This document shows, piece by piece, positions 1-8,335 of a stretch of 64,000 nt of DNA. Source of the DNA: Paracoccaceae bacterium (GTDB lineage Bacteria; Pseudomonadota; Alphaproteobacteria; Rhodobacterales; Rhodobacteraceae). Every line of letters begins with the position of its first letter. The stretch's first letter is position 1. The stretch covers positions 33,857 to 97,856 of the forward strand of contig JAHDXW010000015.1 of assembly GCA_023383015.1 (NCBI GenBank), written 5' to 3'. Made by a program: the position numbers and the translations under genes. The notes under the pieces are model-generated. The model searched no databases. It was not told the DNA's origin and saw nothing but the letters and a program-made list of their open reading frames with translations.

Positions 1-128
1 TGGTCGATCACCCGCCCGACGGTCGCACCGACCGCACGGCCGATCACCGCCCCGGTCAACCCCAGGACGGTGCCGCCGAAGCTGCCGCCGACCGCCGCGC
101 CGACGGCGGAAAGAACGATGGTGGCCAC
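1..128 (-). CDS. GTA g15 host-specificity/tail fibre protein, N-terminus only
   Basis: Partial gene: the GTG start is at 128 and the frame runs off the window's left edge after about 42 codons. The visible N-terminus begins MATIVLSAVGAAVGGSFGGT and is rich in Gly, Ala and Val, which is the characteristic start of the large RcGTA g15 protein (rcc01698 type, the tail-tip protein that contacts recipient cells). It lies 18 bases downstream of g14 in the same direction, in its canonical last position of the structural cluster. The call rests on this short start plus position; the rest of the protein is outside the window. Confidence 0.75.
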   Translation of the reverse strand, partial: MATIVLSAVGAAVGGSFGGTVLGLTGAVIGRAVGATVGRVID

Positions 129-146
129 GGCGGCTCCCTTCTCTGC

Positions 147-596
147 TCAGGTTCGGTCGGGAAAGGTGAAGCGCGCCACGACCCGGCGCGCCCATGGCAT
201 CGTCAGCGGGCTCTCGACCACGCCGTGCCCGCTGTAGGCATGCACGAAGCTTGCGCCCGCCCCGATCTCGGCCCGCAGGCCAAGGTGCTTGGCTGCCGCC
301 CCGTCGCGCATCCGGAAGAGGAGCACCTCGCCCGGAGCCGGGGGCGCAGTCCGCGGCTGCTCGCGCAGGTGCCGCAGCGCGGCCGCCCACAGAAGTTCCT
401 CGCGCCCGGCCTCGCCCCAATCCTGGGTATAGGGAGGCACCGCCGCCGGCTCGGCTCCGAATAGGCCGCGCCAGACGCCGCGGATTAGGCCAAGGCAATC
501 CGCGCCCGCGCCCCGGCAGGATGCCTGGTGCACATAGGGCGTGCCGATCCAGCCGCGCGCCACGGCCACCGCTTGCGCCCCGGGGCTCAAGGCCAT
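147..596 (-). CDS. GTA g14 NlpC/P60-type tail peptidase
   Basis: 149 residues. An NlpC/P60 papain-like fold is indicated by the ADCLGL motif with catalytic Cys34 and a downstream His in AKHLGL. In RcGTA the homologue (rcc01697) is a tail-tip cell-wall peptidase that helps the particle's tail cross the recipient peptidoglycan. The start overlaps the end of g13 by 10 bases, typical of this tightly translated operon. Length is normal for the family. No signal peptide is seen, as expected for a particle-borne enzyme. Confidence 0.9.
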   Translation of the reverse strand: MALSPGAQAVAVARGWIGTPYVHQASCRGAGADCLGLIRGVWRGLFGAEPAAVPPYTQDWGEAGREELLWAAALRHLREQPRTAPPAPGEVLLFRMRDGAAAKHLGLRAEIGAGASFVHAYSGHGVVESPLTMPWARRVVARFTFPDRT

Positions 597-1486
597 GGCG
601 GCCTCCGCTGAAGGCTGCCGCCGTCCTTGCCCCCCCCCGCCCGCGCTGGCACGGCGGCCAGCCAGTCGTCGCCCGGAATATCTGGAAAGCCGCGGAAGTT
701 AAGGAGGTTGTCGAACTTGAGCCGGCAGGTCTCCGGACGCTTGTCGCACCCGGCCTCCAGCCGGATCATGTCGCCCGGGCCGACTGCCGCGCCCAGGGCA
801 TGCCAGAGCTCAACCTCTCGTACCGCCGCCGACAGCCGGTCGTTCTTGACCACGGCGACCAGCCCGGCCGCTGCACCGGTCAGAACCTGAAGCCGTCCGG
901 CCTCGAACCAGCGGTCGTCGAATCCGGCGAAGTCGGCAAAGCGGAATACCCGCCCCTCTTCCACCCTCTCGACCGCGCGCTCGGCGGCATAACCCGCAGC
1001 ACCAAGGTCGAAGCGGCACCGCCCGTCACCCAGCACCGCCGCGCAGGAGCGCTGGAACAGCCGCCCCTGCGGCACGTTCAGCGCCTCGGTCAGCCCGCGC
1101 AGCTCGGCGCGGAAGGCGCCGCCGTCCCGCACCACCTCGCCGATCGAGCCGCGGAAGAGGAGCGCGCGCTCCGCGACGTCGGCCCAGTTGACGCGCCAGA
1201 CCTGCACCTCGGCGCCGTCGAAGCGCCCGGCCAGGATGTCGGCCTCGGTCACCGCGGCGTCCGACAATGCGCCGGCCGCCTCGCTGTTGTCGACCGACAG
1301 CCCGGAGGTCTGCTGCAGCGCGCTTGCCGTCAGTCCGGTGGCGGCACGGAAGGTCACGCCCTCGAAGGCAAGGTCGCGATCGTGGTCGGTGAAGCCCATC
1401 GCCACCCCGTCGCGCCGACGCACCGCCCACGCGCGGCAGACCGTCGTCACCCCGCGCGCCAGATGCTCGCCGATGGTGCCGGTCAC
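587..1486 (-). CDS. GTA g13 tail hub protein (DUF2163)
   Basis: 299 residues matching the DUF2163 / phage conserved BR0599 family: the N-terminal motif GFTDHDRDLAFEGVTFRAA and the central Cys-containing segment with RCRFDLGAAGY are hallmarks. In the RcGTA structure this protein (rcc01696) forms the hub at the tail tip, below the distal tail protein. It overlaps g12 by 4 bases upstream and g14 by 10 bases downstream, so translation is probably coupled. A Cys-rich tail segment (CDKRPETCRLKF, near residues 247-258) could bind metal; that is inference. Confidence 0.92.
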   Translation of the reverse strand: MTGTIGEHLARGVTTVCRAWAVRRRDGVAMGFTDHDRDLAFEGVTFRAATGLTASALQQTSGLSVDNSEAAGALSDAAVTEADILAGRFDGAEVQVWRVNWADVAERALLFRGSIGEVVRDGGAFRAELRGLTEALNVPQGRLFQRSCAAVLGDGRCRFDLGAAGYAAERAVERVEEGRVFRFADFAGFDDRWFEAGRLQVLTGAAAGLVAVVKNDRLSAAVREVELWHALGAAVGPGDMIRLEAGCDKRPETCRLKFDNLLNFRGFPDIPGDDWLAAVPARAGGGKDGGSLQRRPPWP

Positions 1487-2115
1487 TGCCGCACCTCGAT
1501 CACCGGCACCACCGGCACGTCACCTGCTTGGAAGCTTGCCACCGACACCTGGATGCGGTCGGTATCGAAGCGCACCGGCACGTCGAACTCGAAACCGGCC
1601 GTCACCTGCGCCCCGCGCGGCGGCGGATCGGCGAAGGTGACGGTGCCGGTCGTCGCGTCGACCCCGAAATCCGCCCCCAGCACCTTCGGCACCCCCTCGA
1701 TGCCCACCAGCACGCTGCCAGCCACGGGCTTCACCACCGGCCTGTCGTAGCTCCAGCCGCCCGAGCGATAGGTCTTGGACAGCCGGAAGGCGGTACGATG
1801 CGCGTCACCCACCCCGATGACCTGGTCCTCGTAGCCCACTGGCCGGGAGGCAGGAGATGACTTGAAGTCGGCCCAGTCCTTCCAGCGGAAGCCGTGAAGC
1901 TGGCCGCGCCGGGCCTCGAAGAAGGCGATCAGCGCCTGAAGGTCGTCGAGGCTGCGCAAGCCCACGCCGGCATCGTATCGGCGCCGCGAGTCCGCCCAGG
2001 GGCTGTTGCGCTCCTCGAATCCGTTGACCAGCGTCACGATCTCCGTGCGCCGCTCGGGTCCGCCGACCGAGCCGAAGCTCAGGTTGGCGGGAAACCGCAC
2101 CTCGTGGAACCCCAT
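1483..2115 (-). CDS. GTA g12 distal tail protein (DUF2460)
   Basis: 210 residues. The ATG at 2115 was chosen over longer frames because the family starts MGFHEVRFP and continues with the conserved GGPERRT and FEERNSPWADSRRRYDAG motifs of DUF2460. The RcGTA homologue (rcc01695) is the distal tail protein joining the tail tube to the hub. The stop overlaps the g13 start by 4 bases. There are 4 bases between this start and the stop of the tape-measure gene. Confidence 0.93.
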   Translation of the reverse strand: MGFHEVRFPANLSFGSVGGPERRTEIVTLVNGFEERNSPWADSRRRYDAGVGLRSLDDLQALIAFFEARRGQLHGFRWKDWADFKSSPASRPVGYEDQVIGVGDAHRTAFRLSKTYRSGGWSYDRPVVKPVAGSVLVGIEGVPKVLGADFGVDATTGTVTFADPPPRGAQVTAGFEFDVPVRFDTDRIQVSVASFQAGDVPVVPVIEVRQ

Positions 2116-2119
2116 CCCC

Positions 2120-2773
2120 TCACCTGTTCCGCTGTCCGCGGGCCAGCGCCCTGGCCATCTGCGCGGCGATCTGCGCCTGGCTGCGCTCGAAGCCGGCGAC
2201 ATCGGGCGTGGCAACGTTGACTGTGACGTTGACCGGCCGTCCGCCGACGCCGCCGCGCACGCCAAGCCGCCCGTCCGGCCCTCGCGCCAGCGGCAGGATC
2301 GCCTCCGGCCCCGCCTCGCCCATCAGCCCGCGGCCGCCGCGCATGGGAAAGCCCACCGGTCCGGTGACCACGCCGCCCTGCGCAAACGGCATCACCCGTC
2401 CCTGGGCAAAGCCGCCGCCCTGTGCAAAGGGCAGCACCCCACCCAGAAGCCCGCCGATCCCGCGCGCGAGCGCGCCGCCCAGCGCATCCTGAACCGGCCG
2501 CATGGCGATGGACTGGATGGTATCGACGATCGACCGGCCGAGCAGCCTCAGCGCGTCCGACAGCTTCATCCCGTCGAACACCAGCCCGTCGAAGGCCCGC
2601 CTCAGCCCGGTGCCGATCCCGGCTGACAGCACGTTCACCTCCCGCCCGGTCATCCACAACGACTGGCGCATCGCCTGCAGCTCGGCATCGAAGGCCGCCG
2701 CCATCCCTTGCGCCCCGGCAAGGCTTGCCTCCAGCGCGGCCACGCCCTCGGCCATCTCGTCAGGGGTCGCCAT
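2120..2773 (-). CDS. GTA g11 tail tape-measure protein
   Basis: 217 residues, very short for a phage tape measure and consistent with the short GTA tail (rcc01694 type). The N-terminal half is Ala-rich and helical; the second half has the conserved Gly-rich series with LPFAQGGGFAQG, MPFAQGGVV and LMGEAGPEAILPL, the last being the usual tape-measure C-terminal signature. It overlaps g10.1 by 14 bases. Tape-measure length sets tail length, so the value predicts a tail like that of RcGTA. Confidence 0.92.
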   Translation of the reverse strand: MATPDEMAEGVAALEASLAGAQGMAAAFDAELQAMRQSLWMTGREVNVLSAGIGTGLRRAFDGLVFDGMKLSDALRLLGRSIVDTIQSIAMRPVQDALGGALARGIGGLLGGVLPFAQGGGFAQGRVMPFAQGGVVTGPVGFPMRGGRGLMGEAGPEAILPLARGPDGRLGVRGGVGGRPVNVTVNVATPDVAGFERSQAQIAAQMARALARGQRNR

Positions 2774-2972
2774 TCTGCCCGTCCTCCTGCCGCCGGTCGG
2801 GATATGCCCGCGCCAGCTCCTCGAGCCGCGCCCGCGTGATCGGCGCCGGCCCCGCCTCCACGCCCAGCATCACCAGAAGCTCCACGGGCGTGAGCCGCCA
2901 GAACTCGGCCGGCGTCAGCCCCAGGCCGCGCAGCCCCGCGCGCATCAGCCCTGCCCAGTCGAAGCCGCTCAC
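2760..2972 (-). CDS. GTA g10.1 tail assembly chaperone-like protein
   Basis: 70 residues from a GTG start at 2972, chosen because the family starts SGFDWAGLMRAGLRGLGL and because it overlaps the g10 stop by 4 bases. The conserved LGLTPAEFWRLTPVEL motif identifies the rcc01693 / TIGR02216 phage-related family. In siphoviruses a small protein just before the tape measure is normally the tail assembly chaperone, and its position matches. A longer upstream frame exists but covers g10 coding sequence. Confidence 0.85.
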   Translation of the reverse strand: MSGFDWAGLMRAGLRGLGLTPAEFWRLTPVELLVMLGVEAGPAPITRARLEELARAYPDRRQEDGQNGDP

Positions 2973-3289
2973 CGCACCTCCGGCAGTGCAAAGGCACGTG
3001 CCAGAAGCCTCGCGGCAACCCGTGCCGCCTCCGCCGGCCCGCCCTCGATCTCGGCCGTGCGCAGATCGGTCGCCGCGCCCTGCCAACCACCGCCGCGCAG
3101 ACCCGCCACGACCAGCGCCAGCACATCGCGGGCCGAGAAACGGCCCGCCTCGAACCGCTCGGCGAGTGCCACCAGCGAGTCCGCACCAAGCTCGACCTCG
3201 AGCTCGGCAAGCGCACCGAGCGTCAGCCTGCAGAGTTGGCGTCGCCCGTCGAGCACCAGCGCCACCTCGCCCGCCCAGGGGTTCGCCAT
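2969..3289 (-). CDS. GTA g10 tail assembly protein (GTA-gp10 family)
   Basis: 106 residues, starting MANPWAGEVALVLDGRRQLC, with the conserved LTLGALAELEVELGADSLVAL segment shortened here to its recognisable core. The family is known only from gene transfer agents and related phages (rcc01692 type) and lies between the tube protein and the tape measure, the place of tail assembly chaperones. The ATG shares one base with the g9 stop (TGATG arrangement), and the stop overlaps the g10.1 start. Confidence 0.9.
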   Translation of the reverse strand: MANPWAGEVALVLDGRRQLCRLTLGALAELEVELGADSLVALAERFEAGRFSARDVLALVVAGLRGGGWQGAATDLRTAEIEGGPAEAARVAARLLARAFALPEVR

Positions 3290-3702
3290 CACAGCGCCGT
3301 GAACGTCAACACGCCGGCCGAGGCGAGCGACAGCTCGTAGGTGGCCTCGCCGTTGTGGCTGCCGGCATACTCGATCGCGGTGATCTGGAACGGCCCCTCG
3401 ACGATGCCGAAGCCGGGGATGATAACCTGGAACCGCGGCACCTCGCCGTCGAAGAAGATCTGGCGCGCCCGCTCGTCGGTGTTGGCGTCGCGGAAGACGC
3501 CCGAGCCGGCGATCGCGGCCGACTTCACCCCGGCCCCGGCCAGCAGCTCGCGCCATCCGCCCTGGCTCTCCAGGCTTGTGACGTCGACGGTCTCGGCGTT
3601 GAAGCTGATGCGCGTCGCGCGCAGCCCGGCCACCGTCTCGAACTGGCCGTCGCCGGTCAGGTCGAGCTTGATCAGAAGGTCCTTGCCGCTCTGGGCACCC
3701 AT
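3289..3702 (-). CDS. GTA g9 major tail (tube) protein
   Basis: 137 residues, a TP901-1-type phage major tail protein. It starts MGAQSGKDLLIKLD and has the conserved FNAETVDVTSLES segment, then GGWRELLAGAGVKSA and the FEVII-like strand at FQVIIPGFG. It polymerises into the tail tube. Start at 3702 chosen by family alignment and the run of upstream frames into g8. It overlaps g10 by one base. Confidence 0.93.
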   Translation of the reverse strand: MGAQSGKDLLIKLDLTGDGQFETVAGLRATRISFNAETVDVTSLESQGGWRELLAGAGVKSAAIAGSGVFRDANTDERARQIFFDGEVPRFQVIIPGFGIVEGPFQITAIEYAGSHNGEATYELSLASAGVLTFTAL

Positions 3703-3712
3703 CGCCGTCTCC

Positions 3713-4117
3713 TCAATCCTCGATCCTCGCGCGGAACGTAAGGTCGATCCGCCGCCCGCCGTCACGCTGCCTGACTGCCCGTGCCGCCAGGAACCACAGC
3801 CCCACCAGCCGGCCCCGCGACAGGGCAAGCGGCGCATCCACCAGCGCATCCGACACCGCCGCTGCCGCCGCCTTGGCACGCTCGAACCCGCCGGGCCCGC
3901 CGATGACGCTGACCGTGAAGTCGTGCTCGGCCCCCGCGCCAGTCTGGTCGGACCGGTCACGCACCACCTCGGGGCCGAGTGCCACATGCAGCCCCGCCGC
4001 GGTGCCGGGCGGGATCGCGTCGTGGATGGCCGTACCGACCAGCCCGCCCAGCGCCGCATCGGCCACCAGTCGCGCGTGCACCGCCGCCTGCAGCGCCGCT
4101 GCCGCCCCGTAGCTCAT
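3713..4117 (-). CDS. GTA g8 tail terminator (DUF3168)
   Basis: 134 residues of the DUF3168 family: start MSYGAAAALQAAVHARLVAD, then the GTAIHDAIPPG motif and the acidic AEHDFTVSV strand. The RcGTA homologue (rcc01690) is the tail terminator ring that caps the tube and joins the head. It overlaps g7 by 4 bases (ATGA type) and lies 10 bases before g9. The start was set by family length. Confidence 0.92.
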   Translation of the reverse strand: MSYGAAAALQAAVHARLVADAALGGLVGTAIHDAIPPGTAAGLHVALGPEVVRDRSDQTGAGAEHDFTVSVIGGPGGFERAKAAAAAVSDALVDAPLALSRGRLVGLWFLAARAVRQRDGGRRIDLTFRARIED

Positions 4118-4452
4118 GCCGGAACCTCCTCGAGACAGTGGCAGACCAGCCAGGCTCCGCGCGGGTCGGCCTCGGCCACGGCATGGATCGCGTAGACCCG
4201 CGCGCCCTCTCGGAACCGCTGTCCCGCCAGCGGGCGCGACGGCGCACCCGCCGGTGCCCCCCGCACATGCACCCGCAGCGGCAGCGCAGCCCTCGCCGCG
4301 AACTCGTCGGCCTCCCGCCGGCCGCTCCCCGGCCGGATGTCGGCCCAGAGCGTGCCCACCGCCTGCCATGTCTCCGCGTATCCGCCGCTGGCGTCGGGCA
4401 CCCGCAAGGCCGCCTCGAGCACCAGCGGCCGGGTCGCATTGAAGGGCCTCAT
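4114..4452 (-). CDS. GTA g7 head-tail adaptor/stopper
   Basis: 112 residues of the phage head-tail adaptor (SPP1 gp16-like) fold: start MRPFNATRPLVLEAALRVPD, the GGYAETWQAVGTLWADI segment, and a basic, positively charged middle. In RcGTA (rcc01689) this ring closes the neck after DNA packaging. It overlaps both g6 (4 bases) and g8 (4 bases), supporting coupled translation. Confidence 0.9.
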   Translation of the reverse strand: MRPFNATRPLVLEAALRVPDASGGYAETWQAVGTLWADIRPGSGRREADEFAARAALPLRVHVRGAPAGAPSRPLAGQRFREGARVYAIHAVAEADPRGAWLVCHCLEEVPA

Positions 4453-5054
4453 CGCGCCCGCCCCCCCGCGCCGCCCAGAAGCCGCGGGCTCCGCCAGCGC
4501 GCGAGCAGCGCCATCACCCCGAAGGGCATCGCGCTCTCGCCCCCCTCGAGCTGGTGGCGCTGCTCGTGGTAGTGCGCGGCCAGCAGGAACACGGCCTGCC
4601 GCAGGTCGGCCGGCACCTCGCCCCAGGCCGCCCCGAAGCCGGCTGTGAAATCCACCGCCACGCTTCCCCCCGACGGTACGGCGGGCAAGAGCCACCCCGC
4701 GCCGGTCAGCCGCGGCCGGTGGGTGTCGGCCACCAGCCGGTAGCGCGCGGGGTCCACCGTCGCCGGCTGGCCGGAGAGATCGGTCAGCACCACCGACAGG
4801 ATCGCGGTGACCGGCGCCACCGGCATGTCCTGCCCCTCGGCGTCGCGCCAGTCCGCCAGGGTCAGGCGGAAGTCGCGGGCGATGAGCACCTTTCCGGTGC
4901 GCCCCTCGACCGCCGCCATGGCCGCCCGAAGGTAGCTGCCGACCAGCGCATCCTGCACGCTGTCGTCGGCAAAGCCGGTGCCGAGCCGCAGATGGGCCCG
5001 GAAATCCGCCACCGGCAGCGCGCCGTCGGGCACGCCGGTCAGTTCGGTCAGCAT
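4449..5054 (-). CDS. GTA g6 head-tail connector (DNA-packaging adaptor)
   Basis: 201 residues of the phage gp6-like head-tail connector family, start MLTELTGVPDGALPVADFRA. The C-terminal helical part with VPADLRQAVFLLAAHYHEQR is the family signature. The RcGTA homologue (rcc01688) forms the adaptor ring below the portal. It is separated from the capsid gene by 62 bases carrying a strong hairpin, the largest gap among the structural genes from g3 to g14. Confidence 0.9.
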   Translation of the reverse strand: MLTELTGVPDGALPVADFRAHLRLGTGFADDSVQDALVGSYLRAAMAAVEGRTGKVLIARDFRLTLADWRDAEGQDMPVAPVTAILSVVLTDLSGQPATVDPARYRLVADTHRPRLTGAGWLLPAVPSGGSVAVDFTAGFGAAWGEVPADLRQAVFLLAAHYHEQRHQLEGGESAMPFGVMALLARWRSPRLLGGAGGRAR

Positions 5055-5078
5055 CAAAGCCCCCCGCAAAACCTGTGC

Positions 5079-5107
5079 GGCCCGCCCCGCCTCGCGCGGG
5101 GCGGGCC
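5079..5107 (-). terminator. Intra-operon hairpin after the capsid gene
   Basis: A perfect 12-bp stem (arms 5079-5090 and 5096-5107, 5-base loop) lies 10 bases after the capsid stop on the transcribed strand. It is followed by GCACAGG and a run of only four T, so it is at best a weak intrinsic terminator. It could also be an RNA processing or stabilising structure. By position it would raise capsid transcript relative to the adaptor and tail genes. Confidence 0.5.
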
Positions 5108-5116
5108 CCTTGCCGG

Positions 5117-6283
5117 TCAGGAGACCGCGAACTTCAGCAGTTTGATCGCCGCGAAGTCGCTGACATCTCCGCCCACCCGCTTGCTGGCGTAGAACAGCAC
5201 ATGCGGCTTTGCCGAGAACGGGTCGCGCAGGATGCGCAGGTCGGGCCGGTCGGCGATGGTGTAGCCGGCGCGGAAGTCGCCGAAGGCCACCGCATAGGCG
5301 CCGGCGCCGATGTCGGGCATGTCCTCGGCGATCAGCACCGGATATCCCATCAGCCGCGCCGGCTCGCCGGCCGCCAGCCCGTCCGACCACAGGAAGCGGC
5401 CGTCGGTGTCCTTCATCTTGCGGACCGCGCCGGCGGTCTTGGAGTTCATTACGAAGCTCGCATTGGCACGGTAACCAGCGGCCAGCGCATAGACGAGGTC
5501 GACGATCGCGTCGGCCGGGTTGGTGGCGTTGAAGTCCCCCGCCGCGCCGGTCGCGACATAGCCGAGGTTGCCCCAGGCCCAGCTGTCCTCCGCCACCTTC
5601 GGATGGTCGAGAAACCCCTTGGGCTTGCCCGTCCCGTCGCCGGTGACAAAGGCGGCCGCCTCGGCACGGGCGAAGCGGTCGGCGATCCGCGCCGCCAGCC
5701 AGCCCTCGATGTCGAAGGCCGAATCGTCCAGAAGCCGCTGGCTCGCCTTGGGCATCGCCGTCAGCTCGTGCAGCGGGATCGAGATGCGCTCGATCGTCGG
5801 GGTGGCGGTCTCGGTGATGGTCGAACTCTCGTCGGTCCACCCCGAGCCGAGCTCGGTGCGGTCGACCAGCACGTCGTAGGCGATCGCCTCCACCGTCACT
5901 ACATTGGCGATGGCGCGGACCGAGGCCGCCCCCCGCAGCACCGAGCGGATCGTCTCGGAAGTCTGCGGGTCGACAAGATAGCCGCCGTCGCCGTTGACGG
6001 CGGTGCTCATCCCTTTGCCCTCGAGGACAAGGCCGCGCAGCCCGTCGTCGTCGCCCGACCGCAGGTAGGCGTCGAACGCCTTGCGGTGCAGGCCCTGCGG
6101 CTCGGCCGCCGCGAGATGCGGGCGGGCGGGAGAGATCGTCTTGCGGTCCAGCATGGTCAGTCGCTCTTCCTGAAGTTGCAGCCTCGCCTTCAGGTCGTCC
6201 TGAAAGCTCCTGAAGTCGCTCAGAAACCCGGCCAGGGCGGCCTTCGCCGCCTCGGCCCCGGGCGCTTGTCCGGTCGCACTCAT
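5117..6283 (-). CDS. GTA g5 major capsid protein (HK97 fold)
   Basis: 388 residues. The N-terminal ~100 residues form a charged, helical scaffolding-like delta domain (LSDFRSFQDDLKARLQLQEE), probably removed by the g4 protease as in RcGTA. The mature HK97 coat begins near GLVLEGKGMSTAVNGDGGYL and includes the conserved FVTGDGTGKPKGFL, SFVMNSKTAGAVRKM and GYPVLIAEDMPD motifs. Length fits the family. The stop is 10 bases before a strong hairpin. The ATG at 6283 overlaps g4 by 4 bases. Confidence 0.95.
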   Translation of the reverse strand: MSATGQAPGAEAAKAALAGFLSDFRSFQDDLKARLQLQEERLTMLDRKTISPARPHLAAAEPQGLHRKAFDAYLRSGDDDGLRGLVLEGKGMSTAVNGDGGYLVDPQTSETIRSVLRGAASVRAIANVVTVEAIAYDVLVDRTELGSGWTDESSTITETATPTIERISIPLHELTAMPKASQRLLDDSAFDIEGWLAARIADRFARAEAAAFVTGDGTGKPKGFLDHPKVAEDSWAWGNLGYVATGAAGDFNATNPADAIVDLVYALAAGYRANASFVMNSKTAGAVRKMKDTDGRFLWSDGLAAGEPARLMGYPVLIAEDMPDIGAGAYAVAFGDFRAGYTIADRPDLRILRDPFSAKPHVLFYASKRVGGDVSDFAAIKLLKFAVS

Positions 6284-6879
6284 CGCGTCACCTTCCTCGG
6301 GAGGTCGAGATCGCCGGCCGCCCCGGCCAGCATCCGGCGTGCCTCCTCCAGGGCCGCCGCCAGATCGTGAAGCACCGCCTCGCCCGCGGCCTCGTGCTTG
6401 GCGTTCACGCGCGCCTCGGGCAGCATCGGGAAGGTGACCAGCGACACCTCCCAGAGGTCGATCTCGGCCAGCCGCCGCTCGCCCTCCGCCCCCCGCTCGG
6501 CCTTCACCGTGCGGTAGCCGATCGACAGCCCGTCGATGGCGCCCGCGGCCAGAAGCGCCGCCGCCTCGCGGCCGCGGGCGACGTCGGCCAGGAGCCGGCC
6601 CTTCACCCACAGGCCGCGGTCGTCCTCGCGCACCTCCTGCCAGACGCCGATCGGCTGGCCTGGGTCGTGCTGCCAGAGCATCTTCACCCGCCGCCCCGCC
6701 CCCGCCAGCCGGGCGAGCGAGGCCCCGTAGGCCCCCGGCAGCACCACGTCGCCACCCTGGTCGCGGCGCCCGAAGACCGACGCGTAGCCCGACACCACCG
6801 TGCCGTCCTCCACCGTCAGCCCCGCCTCGGGGCGGTGGAACTTGCGTTCCAGCCCGCCGCCCGGATCGTTCCCCTGCAT
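6280..6879 (-). CDS. GTA g4 prohead protease (HK97 family, peptidase U35/S78)
   Basis: 199 residues. The typical prohead protease core is present: VVSGYASVFGRRDQGGDVV, the catalytic-His region VKMLWQHDPGQPIG, the Ser-containing DGLSIGYRTVKAE and the EIDLWEVSLVTFPMLPEARV end. It matures the capsid by cutting the g5 delta domain. ATG at 6879 chosen by family start; it follows the small g3.5 frame by 8 bases. Longer upstream frames fall inside g3.5. Confidence 0.93.
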   Translation of the reverse strand: MQGNDPGGGLERKFHRPEAGLTVEDGTVVSGYASVFGRRDQGGDVVLPGAYGASLARLAGAGRRVKMLWQHDPGQPIGVWQEVREDDRGLWVKGRLLADVARGREAAALLAAGAIDGLSIGYRTVKAERGAEGERRLAEIDLWEVSLVTFPMLPEARVNAKHEAAGEAVLHDLAAALEEARRMLAGAAGDLDLPRKVTR

Positions 6880-6887
6880 CGTCCCCC

Positions 6888-7133
6888 TCACTTTCCCAGT
6901 GCCCCGATCAGCGCCTCGACGCCCTGGGCCAGCAGAAAGGCGGCCGCCCCGTAGACGCCCAGCCACAGCCGCCGCTCCAGCCGGTCGAGCGCCGTCTCGA
7001 TCTGCCCCAGCCGGTATTCCAGCGCCGCCCAGCGCTCCTCGGCGACCCGCTCGTTGGCCTCGATGCGCGCCGCAGCGGCGTCGAAGCTGTCGTAGAGAAA
7101 TCGCGATCCCCCTGCGGGCCGGTGTCCGCTCAT
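6888..7133 (-). CDS. GTA g3.5 head formation protein (RCAP_rcc01685 family)
   Basis: 81 residues. The N-terminal two thirds is a charged helix with an EANERVAEERWAALEYRL core likely to be coiled coil, followed by one hydrophobic segment (WLGVYGAAAFLLAQGVEAL) near residues 57-75. It sits between portal and protease, the place of RcGTA rcc01685, required for head formation in Rhodobacter. It overlaps the portal stop by 4 bases. The hydrophobic tail suggests membrane contact during assembly; that is inference. Confidence 0.82.
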   Translation of the reverse strand: MSGHRPAGGSRFLYDSFDAAAARIEANERVAEERWAALEYRLGQIETALDRLERRLWLGVYGAAAFLLAQGVEALIGALGK

Positions 7134-8305
7134 GCCTGCTCCGGCCGTGGCGGCAGGCCAAGCTGGGCCCGCTTCTCGGCATCGGTCAGGAAGCCGGCAC
7201 CGCCGACGCGCGCCCAGTGCTGATCACGCTCGCCGGCCAGCGCCGGCACCCGGTCGAGGTCCGGGCGCAGGTCGACCGCCTCGCCGGTGAAGCGCGCCAG
7301 CCACTCGGCAACTGCCGCCACCACCCGCGCCGCCAGCGGCACCACCGTCAGCCGGTAGAAGGCGCGGTGCGCCTCCTGGTAGTTGGCATAGGTCGCCTCG
7401 CCCGGGATGCCGATGAGCATCGGCGGTACGCCGAAGGCGATGGCGATCTCGCGCGCCGCCGCCTCCTTGGTCTTCTGGAACTCCATGTCCGAGGGCGAGA
7501 AGCCCATCGGCTTCCAGTCCAGCCCCCCCTCCAGCAGCATCGGCCGGCCGGCGTTGCGGGCCCCCTGGTGGTGCGCCTCCATCTCGGTCACCAGCCGGTC
7601 GTACTGCTCGGCGGTCAGCCCGCCGCCGCCGTCGGCGCCGCGGTAGACGATCGCGCCCGAGGGCCGGGCGGCGTTGTCGAGCAGCGCCTTCGACCAGCGC
7701 GAGGCGGAATTGTGCACGTCGATCGCGGTCGCCGCCGCCTGCAGCGGCGAGAAGCCGTAGTGGTCGTCCTGGGGGTGGAAGCTGCGCAGATGGCACACCG
7801 CCGGCGCCGGCCCGGTGACGTCGAAGCGGTGCGTCCGGTTGCCGACCGTGTAGTCGTAGGCCACCGGCCAGCCGTCGGCCCCCGGCACCAGGCTCATCCG
7901 GTCCGAACGCAGCACATGCAGCTCCCCCGGCAGCCGCCCGCCGCCCGCAACCGCCTCGACGTAGGCGTTGCCGGTCAGCAGAATCTGTCCGTAAAGCGCC
8001 TCGAGCAGCTCGGCCCGTCCCTGCCCGGGGTTGGGCCTGCGGAGCAGCCGCAGCAGCGGATGATCCTCGTAGCGCCGCTCGGCGTCCTGCAGGACCAGGG
8101 GCAGCGCCGCCGCCGCCTCGGCGATGATCCGCACCGCGCGGAAGGCGACAGGGTTGCCGAGATAGCCGTTGCGCGTCAGCGACACCGCATCTCGCGGGCT
8201 CCACTGCACCCGCCCGCCGCCTGCCCAGGCGATCACCCGGCCCGTGGCCGAGGCCTTGCGCTCCGGCACCGTCGCCGCACCGCGCCGCAGAAAATCGAAA
8301 ACCAT
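7130..8305 (-). CDS. GTA g3 portal protein (HK97 family)
   Basis: 391 residues. Portal signatures: NPVAFRAVRIIAEAAAALPL, LLTGNAYVEAV, the FHPQDDHYGFSPLQAA segment and FGVPPMLIGIPGEATYANYQEA. It forms the dodecameric DNA entry ring. ATG at 8305 gives the canonical start MVFDFLRR. Upstream, a 124-base gap separates it from the large terminase; downstream it overlaps g3.5 by 4 bases. Confidence 0.95.
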   Translation of the reverse strand: MVFDFLRRGAATVPERKASATGRVIAWAGGGRVQWSPRDAVSLTRNGYLGNPVAFRAVRIIAEAAAALPLVLQDAERRYEDHPLLRLLRRPNPGQGRAELLEALYGQILLTGNAYVEAVAGGGRLPGELHVLRSDRMSLVPGADGWPVAYDYTVGNRTHRFDVTGPAPAVCHLRSFHPQDDHYGFSPLQAAATAIDVHNSASRWSKALLDNAARPSGAIVYRGADGGGGLTAEQYDRLVTEMEAHHQGARNAGRPMLLEGGLDWKPMGFSPSDMEFQKTKEAAAREIAIAFGVPPMLIGIPGEATYANYQEAHRAFYRLTVVPLAARVVAAVAEWLARFTGEAVDLRPDLDRVPALAGERDQHWARVGGAGFLTDAEKRAQLGLPPRPEQA

Positions 8306-8335
8306 CAGCCACCTCCCCTGCCCGCCCGGCCGCCC

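Noticed and set aside
2760..3086. 108-residue version of GTA g10.1
   Set aside because: The first 38 residues are antisense-free but fall in g10 in another phase and lack family likeness; the GTG start at 2972 was preferred.
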